NCBI RefSeq assembly: GCF_007846085.1
Contig: NZ_VOEJ01000007.1
Location: 215,466 to 279,465, forward strand
Length of the DNA stretch: 64,000 bases
Direction: 5' to 3'
Source of the DNA: Mucilaginibacter pallidiroseus
GTDB taxonomy: Bacteria; Bacteroidota; Bacteroidia; Sphingobacteriales; Sphingobacteriaceae
Shown: one piece after another, positions 1 through 9,200 of the stretch
How the letters are laid out: each line of letters begins with the position of its first letter
How positions within the stretch are numbered: the stretch's first letter is position 1
Position numbers and translations under genes: made by a program
Notes under the pieces: generated by a model
Seen by the model: only the letters and a program-made list of their open reading frames with translations
Databases searched by the model: none
Told to the model about the DNA's origin: nothing

Positions 1-1057
1 GGCGGTGTATCGGGAAATCGAACTTAATAGCATTTTTTACCAGCACATCGTTCCACTCGCGCATCTTTTCGCCGCGCCATGGGGCAATGGCACCCTCATA
101 AATGGTTTTGCTTTTATCAGGTATAACCAGGTCCTCATCGATACCTATTACCTTGCCATATCCTTCGCAGCGCTTGCAGGCACCATATGGGTTATTAAAG
201 CTGAAGAAGTTGGCAGTAGGTTCCTCAAATTTTATTCCGTCCAGTTCAAACCGGTCACAAAAAAAGCGCTCAGGTTCCTCATCCTGTTCCGGTTGGCGAT
301 AGCGAACAAAGCAATCGCCTTTACCTTCAAAAAATGCGGTTTGTATCGAGTCGCCCAGTCGGCTTATGGTTTCGTCGTCCTCACTTTTATTAACACGGTC
401 AATAACAATCCTTACGTTCTCGGGCTGTATTTGTGTGTCAGCAGCAATGCTTTCATCTTCAAGCATACCTTCAATGCGCGATAATTGACCATTAAACTCC
501 ACGCGTACAAAGCCTTTTTGCAATAGCACGGCAAGCTCCTCTTTAAGGCTGCGGTTATTATGCGGGTGTAGTGGGCAAAGTATAGTTACCTGTGTATCAT
601 TTGGCAGGCTCAATATAAAGTTGACCACATCGGTAACGTTATCTCGCTTAACAACCTCGCCGGAAACCGGGGAAATAGTTTTACCAATACGCGAAAAAAG
701 CAGCTTCAGGTAATCATAAATCTCTGTAGAAGTACCAACGGTTGATCGCGGGTTTGATGTAATAACCTTTTGCTCTATGGCAATAGCCGGTGCAATGCCT
801 TTGATATAATCAACGTCGGGCTTATTCATACGGCCCAAAAACTGGCGGGCGTATGATGAAAGGCTCTCCACGTAACGGCGCTGGCCCTCGGCATACAAAG
901 TATCAAATGCGAGTGACGACTTGCCCGAGCCCGACATGCCCGTTACCACCACCAGTTTATTTTTAGGGATGGCAACGTCAAGATTTTTAAGGTTGTGTAC
1001 GCGGGCACCTTTAATTATAATATGTTTCTGCGGATCTTTATCTGCTTCTTTGATCAT
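1..1057 (-). CDS. uvrA: UvrA, excinuclease ABC subunit A (N-terminal 352 residues; runs off the window)
   Basis: DNA damage recognition ATPase of nucleotide excision repair; loads UvrB at lesions in the cytoplasm. The minus-strand frame opens with ATG at 1055-1057 and stays open to the window edge, so only about a third of the usual ~940 residues is present. Visible: the first ABC ATPase Walker [10 protein letters not shown] (residues 40-48), the segment [16 protein letters not shown] just after it, and a CxxC pair (C294, C297) starting the first zinc-binding module in [11 protein letters not shown]. Read divergently from the sigma factor gene across a 418-base gap. The plus-strand open frame at 5-484 is only its antisense shadow. 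Confidence 0.96.
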   Translation of the reverse strand, partial: MIKEADKDPQKHIIIKGARVHNLKNLDVAIPKNKLVVVTGMSGSGKSSLAFDTLYAEGQRRYVESLSSYARQFLGRMNKPDVDYIKGIAPAIAIEQKVITSNPRSTVGTSTEIYDYLKLLFSRIGKTISPVSGEVVKRDNVTDVVNFILSLPNDTQVTILCPLHPHNNRSLKEELAVLLQKGFVRVEFNGQLSRIEGMLEDESIAADTQIQPENVRIVIDRVNKSEDDETISRLGDSIQTAFFEGKGDCFVRYRQPEQDEEPERFFCDRFELDGIKFEEPTANFFSFNNPYGACKRCEGYGKVIGIDEDLVIPDKSKTIYEGAIAPWRGEKMREWNDVLVKNAIKFDFPIHR

Positions 1058-1475
1058 TTGATGTTGTTATTGCCTGCTATTGGCGGCTTAAAGCCATAGT
1101 TACAACCAATTAAATATGTTAAGGTTTAAACTATCGCTGCAAACGCGAGTCTAACTGCGAAAGACGTTACTGCAACCGACAGCAATTGTAAGGCGAATTT
1201 TAGAACGCAAAAATCCTAAAATTTTTAGCCTTTTGCAAATGTGTGCTGAAGTTAAAAGTTGGTTTATAGACGCTTAATAAAAACTTAAATTTCACAGCGC
1301 AAATTATATTTGGTTAAACACACCATTCCCGGCTAAAAAATATTTGTTTTTATTTTTTTAGATTATTATATTTGAGGGTAACATTTTTCTTAACCCTAAA
1401 AAGAAACGCTATAGATAGAACTCTACTTTTTATAACTAACGTCTAAAAATTAAAATTAGTTTATAGTAGTTTTCT
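1058..1475. other. Divergent intergenic region uvrA / sigma factor
   Basis: 418 bases without a gene. It is AT-rich and holds two exact TAnnTTTG (Bacteroidota -7) motifs on the plus strand (1305-1312 and 1367-1374) reading toward the sigma gene. No matching motif reading toward uvrA was found. No open frame of note and no clear terminator. Confidence 0.6.
1343..1374 (+). promoter_or_regulatory. Bacteroidota-type promoter for the sigma factor gene
   Basis: TTTG at 1343-1346 and TATATTTG at 1367-1374 with a 20-base spacer match the Bacteroidota -33/-7 consensus (TTTG, TAnnTTTG). It leaves a leader of about 95 bases before the ATG at 1476. A second exact -7 box at 1305-1312 lies upstream without a clear -33 element. 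Confidence 0.6.
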
Positions 1476-2060
1476 ATGGATTTTCAATTGAAAAGTGATC
1501 AGGATCTAATCCATCTTTATATTGCCGGAGACGAAGCAGGCCTTGTGGAGTTGATACGCCGGTACCAGTCAAAAATTTACACGTCGATTTACCTGCTCGT
1601 TAAAGACGAAGCATTGGCCGAAGATATTTTCCAGGATACGTTCATCAAGGTTATTAATACGCTTAAAGCCGGGAAGTACAATGAGGAAGGTAAGTTTTTA
1701 CCATGGGTAACCCGTATTGGGCACAACTTGGTTATTGACCATTTCCGTCGCGAAAAACGTGCGCCGATGATTAACAATGGCGACGACTTTGACATTTTCG
1801 AGGTGCTTGGCCAGTACGATGAGAGCGCCGAAGACAAATTGGTGCGCGAACAAACGCACAAAGATCTTAAAGCACTTATTCAGCTTTTGCCTGATGAGCA
1901 AAAAGAGGTTTTGATAATGCGCCACTTTGGCGACATGAGCTTTAAAGAAATTGCTGATGTTACCGATGTAAGCATAAATACTGCGCTTGGCCGTATGCGC
2001 TATGCCTTAAATAACCTGCGTAAAATGATGCAAAATAAGGAGCTTAGTTTAAAAAACTAA
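1476..2060 (+). CDS. ECF-type RNA polymerase sigma factor (sigma-70 family, 194 aa)
   Basis: Directs RNA polymerase to a subset of promoters. Region 2 spans about residues 24-92, with the DIFQDTFIKV segment (50-59) and the FLPWVTRIGHNLVIDHFRR helix (74-92). Region 4 spans about 135-185, with the helix-turn-helix at 154-176 (SFKEIADVTDVS). Regions 1 and 3 are missing, as in ECF factors. ATG at 1476 is preceded by a good TAnnTTTG promoter. No transmembrane anti-sigma gene follows; instead a 66-codon soluble protein lies 240 bases downstream behind a terminator-like hairpin. The closest family type is the stand-alone Bacteroidota sigma factor. The regulon cannot be told from sequence. Confidence 0.9.
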   Translation: MDFQLKSDQDLIHLYIAGDEAGLVELIRRYQSKIYTSIYLLVKDEALAEDIFQDTFIKVINTLKAGKYNEEGKFLPWVTRIGHNLVIDHFRREKRAPMINNGDDFDIFEVLGQYDESAEDKLVREQTHKDLKALIQLLPDEQKEVLIMRHFGDMSFKEIADVTDVSINTALGRMRYALNNLRKMMQNKELSLKN

Positions 2061-2081
2061 GCATACCTAAATAATACCAAT

Positions 2082-2164
2082 AGGGTTGAAGTATTGTACT
2101 GATAGTTAAGCACCGTTACCCGGGCTTAAATTTTTATCAGCTTACAATATCTTCAACCCTTTTT
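2082..2164 (+). terminator. Long-loop stem, likely terminator of the sigma factor gene
   Basis: A 16-17 base arm at 2082-2097 (AGGGTTGAAGTATTGT) pairs with 2144-2160, one bulge, and is followed by TTTT. The loop is about 46 bases, long for an intrinsic terminator. A separate perfect 9-bp hairpin (2042-2050 with 2054-2062) overlaps the sigma stop codon. Confidence 0.5.
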
Positions 2165-2299
2165 AGTTTAATATACAATTCTTAAAGCCTGCCTTAGCGC
2201 TCAAAAACTAATCTGAAAAAATTTCATCAAAATTTCATGTTGGTATAAAATATTGTCAAATAACTTTCGTTACTTTTATAATTAAACAACAAATAGCTT

Positions 2300-2500
2300 A
2301 TGGGCGAAACCTTTACAAATTTAAATGCGCTCACAAATCAAGCTCAGGTGAAAGAAGTAGATGTTCATTTACAGGAAAATCTTGAAGCGGATGATGTGAT
2401 TTTTTATCACGCCATACGTGCGGAACTGGATCTTTTGAAAAAGAACCCTCAGCCGCAAACTGTGCATAACATTCTTAACTATTCAAAAAGCCTGCGTTAG
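2300..2500 (+). CDS. Small acidic hypothetical protein (66 aa)
   Basis: Not recognised. An ATG-started frame of 66 residues with no membrane segment, signal peptide or cysteine; it reads as mainly helical (LQENLEADDVIFYHAIRAEL in the middle) with an N-Q-P-rich C-terminal third. It lies between the sigma factor and nth on the same strand. The position is where an anti-sigma gene would often be, but the protein does not look like a known anti-sigma factor. Base composition is like the neighbours, and the gap upstream carries an AT-rich leader, so I take it as a real gene with moderate confidence. Confidence 0.6.
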   Translation: MGETFTNLNALTNQAQVKEVDVHLQENLEADDVIFYHAIRAELDLLKKNPQPQTVHNILNYSKSLR

Positions 2501-2645
2501 TATTTACGCTGACCGCTGTAAGCACTGGTTCGTAGAACATTGCCGCTGATGAAACGCTCATCAACTGTTTTGATCTATGAACCTTTCTATTTTTATGATT
2601 AGCCTGTTGGTTTAATTGTTGATTAGTTTATTGGCGGATAGTTGA

Positions 2646-2653
2646 TAATTTTG
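2646..2653 (+). promoter_or_regulatory. Possible -7 box for nth
   Basis: TAATTTTG matches TAnnTTTG 69 bases upstream of the nth ATG. No -33 TTG stands at the ideal distance, so this is weak. Confidence 0.3.
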
Positions 2654-2721
2654 CGGTGCCGGCAATAGTTCCAGATACCAATGAACCATTGACCAATAAA
2701 CTACTGACCATAACCTAAAAG

Positions 2722-3483
2722 ATGCTCAAGAAAGAACGCTATCGTCACTTTGTAGAATATTTTTCGAAAAACCAGCCCGACGCCATTACCGAACTTCATT
2801 ATAACAGCCCTTACCAATTGCTTGTAGCGGTGGTGCTGTCGGCACAATGTACTGATAAGCGTATCAACCAGATAACACCGGCCCTTTTTGAGCGTTTCCC
2901 GGATGCATACGCTCTTGCCGCTTCTGATGCCGACGAGATATTTACCTACATCCGCAGTGTAAGTTACCCAAATAACAAGGCAAAGCACCTTGCCGGCTTG
3001 GGTAAAATGCTTGTAGAAAAATTTAACGGTGCCATACCTGCGGGGCTGGATGAGCTGCAGCAATTGCCCGGCGTTGGTCGCAAAACGGCAAATGTTATTG
3101 CCTCGGTTGTTTTTGATGCACCGGCGATAGCGGTAGATACACACGTATTCAGGGTAGCAAACCGCATAGGGCTCACTATAAAGGCTACTACCCCACTTGC
3201 TGTAGAAAAACAATTGGTAGAGTATTTACCAAAAGATACGCTTGCCATAGCGCATCACTGGCTGATTTTGCATGGCCGATACATTTGCCTGGCCCGCACA
3301 CCCAAATGTAATATTTGCCCGCTCACCTGGTTTTGCAAGTACTATGCGCAACACAATACCGAAACTGCCCTGCTAAAAGCTGAAGCAGCAAGACTGAAGA
3401 AAGCAAAAGATGCAAAAAAGAAAAAAGCACTTAATGCTATTGCAAATGAGCTAGCCAAACGCAGTGTTGATAACAATACTTGA
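2722..3483 (+). CDS. nth: Endonuclease III, DNA glycosylase/AP lyase
   Basis: Base-excision repair enzyme that removes oxidised pyrimidines and nicks the abasic site. The helix-hairpin-helix LPGVGRKTA holds the catalytic lysine K121, and the catalytic aspartate is D139 in VDTHVFRV. The [4Fe-4S] loop shows the exact C-x6-C-x2-C-x5-C pattern (C189, C196, C199, C205). The E. coli enzyme has 211 residues; this one has 253 because of a Lys/Ala-rich basic tail after residue 210, a likely disordered DNA-binding extension. The start ATG 2722 gives the normal N-terminus. It sits upstream of recA with 128 bases between, probably with its own promoter. Confidence 0.96.
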   Translation: MLKKERYRHFVEYFSKNQPDAITELHYNSPYQLLVAVVLSAQCTDKRINQITPALFERFPDAYALAASDADEIFTYIRSVSYPNNKAKHLAGLGKMLVEKFNGAIPAGLDELQQLPGVGRKTANVIASVVFDAPAIAVDTHVFRVANRIGLTIKATTPLAVEKQLVEYLPKDTLAIAHHWLILHGRYICLARTPKCNICPLTWFCKYYAQHNTETALLKAEAARLKKAKDAKKKKALNAIANELAKRSVDNNT

Positions 3484-3586
3484 TTACCGGCAACAGGTTA
3501 GCTAACTTCACAAGCCAACAACATAACACCTTCAAAATCAATTAAAATATTTACTAAAAAAATTAGCATTTATAAAAACTTAATTT

Positions 3587-3594
3587 TATATTTG
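3587..3594 (+). promoter_or_regulatory. recA promoter -7 box
   Basis: TATATTTG fits the Bacteroidota -7 consensus 17 bases before the recA ATG; an imperfect -33 (TTAG) lies 20 bases upstream. The short leader suggests a start site close to the ATG. I found no LexA-like palindrome here. Confidence 0.55.
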
Positions 3595-3611
3595 TTACAT
3601 TATAATAAGCG

Positions 3612-4619
3612 ATGAGCAATACAGAAAAACTAAAAGCACTGCAGCTTACTCTTGATAAGCTGGAAAAATCATACGGAAAAGGCACCATCATGAAAATGGG
3701 CGAAACTGCGGTTGAGGCGGTCGAATCGATCTCTACCGGGTCGTTAGGATTGGATATTGCATTAGGTATTGGCGGTTTGCCAAAGGGCCGCGTTGTTGAA
3801 ATATACGGCCCCGAGTCTTCTGGTAAAACAACCTTGGCTATTCATGCAATTGCCGAAGCACAACGCAAGGGCGGCATTGCAGCTTTTATTGATGCTGAGC
3901 ATGCTTTTGACAGGTTTTACGCTAAAAAATTAGGTGTTGATGTGGAGAACTTATTGATCTCTCAGCCGGATAACGGTGAACAGGCCTTAGAGATTGCCGA
4001 CAACCTGATCCGCTCGGGCGCAATTGACATTCTTGTTATTGACTCGGTTGCAGCATTGGTGCCAAAAGCGGAGATAGAGGGTGAAATGGGCGATTCAAAA
4101 ATGGGTTTACAGGCACGTTTAATGTCGCAGGCATTGCGTAAGCTTACCGGCACCATCAGCAAAACCGGATGCTGCTGTATTTTCATTAACCAGTTGCGCG
4201 ATAAAATTGGTGTGATGTTCGGTAACCCCGAAACTACCACAGGTGGTAACGCATTGAAATTTTATGCATCGGTACGTTTGGATGTACGCCGTATATCACA
4301 AATCAAAGATACGGATGAGGTATCTGGTAACCGCGTTAAAGTGAAGATCGTTAAAAACAAGGTAGCTCCGCCGTTCCGTATTGCCGAGTTCGACATTATG
4401 TTTGGCGAAGGTATATCAAAAGCAGGCGAGATCATTGACCTGGGTGTTGAATACAACATCATTAAAAAAGCAGGTTCGTGGTTCAGCTATGGCGAAACCC
4501 GTTTGGGCCAGGGTCGTGATGCAGTTAAGCAACTCATACTGGATAACCCGGAACTTTCTGAAGAATTGGAGAACAAGATTAAAGAGACCGTTACCGGCGA
4601 GCATTTAGCCGAAGCATAA
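3612..4619 (+). CDS. recA: RecA recombinase
   Basis: ATP-dependent strand exchange protein for homologous recombination and SOS co-protease activity. Walker A GPESSGKT is at residues 66-73; Walker B is in [13 protein letters not shown] near 140-155; the DNA-binding loop L2 region [14 protein letters not shown] is present. The 335-residue length is typical. The C-terminus ([10 protein letters not shown]) is short and only mildly acidic compared with E. coli. Monocistronic: own promoter and a strong terminator 50 bases downstream. Confidence 0.99.
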   Translation: MSNTEKLKALQLTLDKLEKSYGKGTIMKMGETAVEAVESISTGSLGLDIALGIGGLPKGRVVEIYGPESSGKTTLAIHAIAEAQRKGGIAAFIDAEHAFDRFYAKKLGVDVENLLISQPDNGEQALEIADNLIRSGAIDILVIDSVAALVPKAEIEGEMGDSKMGLQARLMSQALRKLTGTISKTGCCCIFINQLRDKIGVMFGNPETTTGGNALKFYASVRLDVRRISQIKDTDEVSGNRVKVKIVKNKVAPPFRIAEFDIMFGEGISKAGEIIDLGVEYNIIKKAGSWFSYGETRLGQGRDAVKQLILDNPELSEELENKIKETVTGEHLAEA

Positions 4620-4667
4620 TCAACAAGCTCAATATTCGGCTTAATAGCCCATTAATAAAATGAAACG

Positions 4668-4698
4668 AAAACGCCTCCTTATCAGAGGCGTTTTTTTG
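4668..4698 (+). terminator. recA terminator
   Basis: Stem AACGCCTC (4670-4677) / GAGGCGTT (4685-4692) with a 7-base loop followed by a T7 run. Confidence 0.9.
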
Positions 4699-4732
4699 TT
4701 TATCCTGTTTAATATATCTTTTATCCGTTTCA

Positions 4733-4764
4733 GTCGTGCCGAATTTACCCGTCATCTCATGAGG
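4733..4764. repeat. Fragment of the dispersed GTCATGCCGAA repeat
   Basis: This stretch closely resembles the start of the copy at 62741 (GTCGTGCCGAATTTA.. against GTCATGCCGAATTTA.., both continuing into CATCTCAT). It is a truncated copy; a 7-bp hairpin (4778-4784 with 4791-4797) lies just beyond it. Confidence 0.5.
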
Positions 4765-4832
4765 TTAATGTAAACGCTGTGATACTTAGATATCACATAG
4801 GCATAGTAACAAATAGTCAGATGGACAAGCGT

Positions 4833-5003
4833 CTATTTGCCACCTGTTTTTAAGTACATATAGGTTATCCCTACAATAAGCACTATAGCAAGCACAATAA
4901 GGCCGGTTACACCCTTGCGCTTATCCTGGCGTAATATCCAAACCATAAAACCAATAAGCGGAATGGCAAATACTGCCCAGAAAATCAGTGAAGGAAAACT
5001 CAT
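4833..5003 (-). CDS. Small two-helix membrane protein (56 aa)
   Basis: An ATG-started minus-strand frame (ATG at 5001-5003, TAG at 4833-4835). Two hydrophobic segments, roughly residues 4-24 (LIFWAVFAIPLIGFMVWIL) and 34-50 (GLIVLAIVLIVGITYMY), flank a basic loop RQDKRKG, which by the positive-inside rule faces the cytoplasm. It has no cysteine or recognisable domain. It lies 47 bases upstream of the stop end of tsaD on the same strand, that is, downstream of tsaD in transcription, so the two may be cotranscribed. Function unknown. Confidence 0.65.
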   Translation of the reverse strand: MSFPSLIFWAVFAIPLIGFMVWILRQDKRKGVTGLIVLAIVLIVGITYMYLKTGGK

Positions 5004-5050
5004 TATTTATAACTAATTTGATTGTTATGTTGACTGCCCGGCAATGCCTA

Positions 5051-6052
5051 CTACATTGGCATCCTCGCCAATGGGGCTACAGATTGGTCAACAAAATCAT
5101 TTTTTAAAAATTTATGGTAACCGGCAATGGCAATCATTGCAGCATTATCGGTACAGTACTCAAATTTGGGGATAAAAACGTTCCAACCCTGCTGCTTACC
5201 CAATGCCGTTAAGCCCTCGCGCAGCCCGGTATTTGCAGATACCCCACCTGCAAGAGCAATATCTTTAATGCCATACTGCGTAGCGGCAGCTTTCAGTTTA
5301 TTCAGTAAGATAGTAGCAATCCGTTTTTCGACAGAAGCGCAGATGTCTGCCATGTTCTGTTCAATAAATTCAGGGTTTTTGGCAACATTATCACGGATGA
5401 AATATAGTATGGAGGTTTTTAAGCCGCTAAAGCTAAAATCAAACCCCGGGATCTGCGGCTCCGGAAACTTATACGCATCCGGGTTACCATTGCGGGCGTT
5501 CTTGTCAATTAATGGACCACCCGGATAAGGCAGGCCAAGTATCTTGCTGGTTTTATCCATCGCCTCGCCGGCTGCGTCATCAAGTGTTTGCCCTATTACC
5601 TCCATATCAAAATAGTCTTTCACCAAAACTATTTGCGTGTGCCCGCCCGATACCGTAAGGCACAGAAACGGAAACTGTGGCTTTACATCGGCAATAAAGT
5701 GAGCCAGAATATGGGCTTGCATGTGGTTAACTTCTATCAATGGCAGCTTACGGGCAAGGGCAAAAGCCTTTGCAAATGATACGCCTACCAATAATGACCC
5801 TAAAAGGCCCGGGCCGCGGGTAAAAGCAACCGCATCGATATCATTTTTGCTTACTTTTGCGTTCAATAGTGCTTGCTGTACAGCCGGGACAATATTTTGC
5901 TGATGCACCCTCGAAGCCAGTTCGGGCACAACGCCGCCATAAGCTTCGTGAATGGTTTGGTTAGCAATAACATTGCTCAATATCGCACCATCGGCACAAA
6001 CCGATGCCGAGGTTTCATCACATGAAGATTCGATAGCTAATATTATAGGCAC
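5051..6052 (-). CDS. tsaD: TsaD, tRNA N6-threonylcarbamoyladenosine transferase
   Basis: Transfers the threonylcarbamoyl group to A37 of ANN-decoding tRNAs, with TsaB/TsaE partners encoded elsewhere. ASKHA fold; the N-terminal ILAIESSCDETS is classical, and the metal-binding HxxxH is H110/H114 in NHMQAHILAH. The loop GGHTQIVLV and the C-terminal DNAAMIAIAG are also present. 333 residues is normal. The start is GTG at 6050-6052: the only in-frame candidate, because a TGA lies four codons upstream. Transcribed divergently from the TamB-like gene. Confidence 0.97.
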   Translation of the reverse strand: MPIILAIESSCDETSASVCADGAILSNVIANQTIHEAYGGVVPELASRVHQQNIVPAVQQALLNAKVSKNDIDAVAFTRGPGLLGSLLVGVSFAKAFALARKLPLIEVNHMQAHILAHFIADVKPQFPFLCLTVSGGHTQIVLVKDYFDMEVIGQTLDDAAGEAMDKTSKILGLPYPGGPLIDKNARNGNPDAYKFPEPQIPGFDFSFSGLKTSILYFIRDNVAKNPEFIEQNMADICASVEKRIATILLNKLKAAATQYGIKDIALAGGVSANTGLREGLTALGKQQGWNVFIPKFEYCTDNAAMIAIAGYHKFLKNDFVDQSVAPLARMPM

Positions 6053-6120
6053 TGTTTTAAATCAAAAGCCCAAAGTATAAGGCGTAACGCCAAAGCCTTG
6101 GATAAATAATTGATAAATAA

Positions 6121-6169
6121 ATTCAAAAAGTAAAACACTTAATGCTGTTTTGAATTTTTACTTTTGAAT
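6121..6169. other. AT-rich inverted repeat in the tsaD / tamB-like gap
   Basis: ATTCAAAAAGTAAAA (6121-6135) is complementary, with one base missing, to 6156-6169. It sits between two divergent genes, so it could be an operator or a leader hairpin rather than a terminator. The arm also repeats directly (TTTTGAATTTTTACTTTTGA). Confidence 0.4.
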
Positions 6170-6234
6170 TTTTAATTAATCGCAAAGTTATTAAAAAACT
6201 ACTCAAAATAGCGTTAAGCGTTGTACTGATAATT

Positions 6235-9200
6235 TTGATACTGATAAGCATCATATTAATGCTTTTTCAATACAAACCGGTACAAACCTGGGCAGCTAAA
6301 AAAGCAACCGCATATCTGTCAAAAGAGCTTAACACTACCGTTGGTGTTAACAGCTTGTATGTGCGGCCTTTTTCTGAGGTGGTGCTGGAGGGCTTTTACA
6401 TTCTCGACAAGCAGCAGGACACTTTATTGAGCACCCCAAAGCTGGGCGTTTCGCTGAGTCAGTTCTCTATATTCAATAGTCTTAAGCAACGCAAAATTAA
6501 TTTCGAGTCGATACAACTGGACAACGGATCAGTTTATCTTAAAAAGCTTAAAGACAGCACCACCAACCTGCAGTTTGTGATCGACTACTTTAACGGGAAA
6601 GATACTGCATCGACCAAATCGAAACCATGGACACTCAATTTCGATAAGATAACGATCAACAATTTTCACTTTCGCTATAAAAACAACCTGCGTAACAAGC
6701 CGGTTAGCGGTGTTAATTTTGATGATTTGGATGTACGTAATTTTACTACCATAGTTCGCAATATGGATATCCGCAACCATTTGTTTAAGGCGAGGGTATC
6801 TGCACTAACGTTAAGAGAAAAAAGCGGTTTTTGGGTAAAAAACTTTAATGCCAATGCCACGATAGATACCAACCTGGTGCTGCTGCAAAACTTGCATATC
6901 CTTACCCCAAGCTCAAACCTGCGCAACTTCTTTAAAATGAAGTTTAAATCATTTGATGATTTCAGCGATTTTGAAAACAAGGTTACCATGGATGGCGACT
7001 TTAAATCGTCCCATTTATCGTCAAAAGATATTGCATACTTCACACCATCGTTAGGAAAAATTAATTTTGAGTTGGGTGTGGACGGGCGCATACGCGGCCT
7101 TGTAAATAACATACGTGCAACCAGGCTGACAGTTACCGCTGCGCAATCAACCTATATAAAAGGCGACTTCCACCTTACCGGCCTCCCCGACTGGGAGAAC
7201 ACCTTTTTGCAGCTGAAAGTTGACCAGATTGCCACCAACAAAAAAGACCTTGATTACCTGTACAGCCACTTTACAGGCGTAAATAACAGGAAGGTGCCTG
7301 CCATTGTAGCAAAATTTGGCAATATTGATTTTACCGGCAGGTTTACCGGTGTGCAAAACGATTTTGTTGCCTTCGGTACATTCAAAACCAAACTTGGCCG
7401 GTTTGACCCGGACATTAACCTTAAAATAAACAAGGCAGGCGTACCCAGCTATAGCGGCAAAGTAAGTACATCAAACTTTGATTTGGGTGGCTTGCTGGAT
7501 AACAACTCAATTGGCCGCACTACACTTACGGCAAATGTTACAGGCCGTGGCGATGATTTAAACACACTAAACGCCCGAGGAGACGCACGCATTGCCTACA
7601 TCACGCTCAAAGGTTATAACTATACTAACCTGGTGACAAGCGGAACTGTTGCCAACAAAAAGATCACCGGCAAATTAAATGTAAATGACAAAAACGTTAA
7701 ATTAAATTTGGTTGGTAGCGTAAACCTAAACCCAACGCTACCGGTGTATGCCGTGAGCGGTACTGTTAATAACGCCCGCTTAAACAGATTGAAAATCCTG
7801 AAGGACACAATCACCTTTAATACTGAATTAAATACAAATTTCTCGGGCAATAGCCTCGAAAACCTGGATGGCACCATACTGCTAACTAAAATTTCACTTA
7901 CCGACCCTAATAAGCGTTACGTGATAGATTCTGTTGCTGTTACGGCTAAAGGTAAAGGCGAAGGACGTGTCATATCTCTTCAGTCGGATTTTGCAGATGG
8001 AAGCATAAAGGGCAGTTATGACCTGGCCACGCTACCCGATTATTATAAAACCATTGCTAAGAAGTATATCCCATCTTTAAAAACAACCATCAGGCCGCAT
8101 AAGCCGCAAAACTTTGATTTCACGCTAACACTAAAAGACCTTTCGCCGGTCACGGCCATGTTTATGCCCAACCTGCAGATACCCGAGCAGGGTACATTTT
8201 TGGGCAAGTTTAACTCCAATAATAAAACGGCAACACTAAATGGTTACATAAAAACCATAAAATTTGGTAAGATAGTTCTGCATGATTTCATTATCGATGA
8301 AAGCACTACAGACGATTTCCTGGGCCTCAACGTGTCGTTAAGCAGGGTTGATTTAACCGACAGTCTCTTTATAAAAAACATAAACGTTACCAACTTCCTA
8401 AAAAGAGACAGCCTGGACTTTAACATCAAACTATCTGACAAGGATGCAACCAACCAGTTGGATTTGTACGGGCTGGTTAAGTTTGGCAGGGACACTACTG
8501 CCAAGCTGATGATTTTACCATCGGACATTATCCTGGAGCGCGAAAACTGGAAAATTGAGGACCAGGTACGCATACGCCTTTTGGACGGTAAAACCCAGGT
8601 ACAGGATTTTGAAATGTCGCACGGGCAGCAAAAAGTAAGGATAGACGGTTTTATATCTGACAATAACGCCGATAAGCTAACTGTGGACTTTGAGAAGTTT
8701 AGCATGGCTACGTTAAACCAGCTTACTAAATCTGCAGGGGTATTTTTACGCGGATCGCTTAACGGCAAGGTGGAGCTTTCGGGCATTATGAAATCGCCGG
8801 GGGTTGATGCCAACTTGGGTATTGACTCGCTTACGCTGAATAAGACTTTGGTGGGCGATGTTAAAATAAAATCTAAATTGGATAACGAGCGCCGTCTGGC
8901 CGACGTAAATGTTGGCATTACCCATCAAGGTTTAAAAACGCTTGATATCGACGGCATTTACAGCCTTGGCAAAGACACCGAGGACAATCTTGACTTTAAC
9001 GTTAAGATGGATAAAACCGAAGCCATTATTTTTGAGCCCTTCATCAAAACGTTGGTAAGTAACATCAAAGGTACCGTATCTGCGGATCTTAAACTTACCG
9101 GCTCGCCTTCGTCGCCCCAGTTAAACGGCGATATCAGTTTCAACAATACTGGGCTTACTGTAATTTACCTTAAAACCGCCTACACTATTAATGATAAGGT

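Noticed and set aside
5..484. Plus-strand open frame of 159 codons
   Set aside because: Antisense shadow of uvrA, whose minus-strand translation gives a canonical Walker A and zinc CxxC.
2701..3213. Minus-strand open frame opposite nth
   Set aside because: Cysteine/tyrosine-rich composition and full overlap with a clearly conserved gene mark it as a shadow.
8244..8918. Minus-strand open frame of 224 codons inside the TamB-like gene
   Set aside because: Ser/Leu-rich low-complexity shadow of a repetitive beta protein; no promoter or homologous feature.
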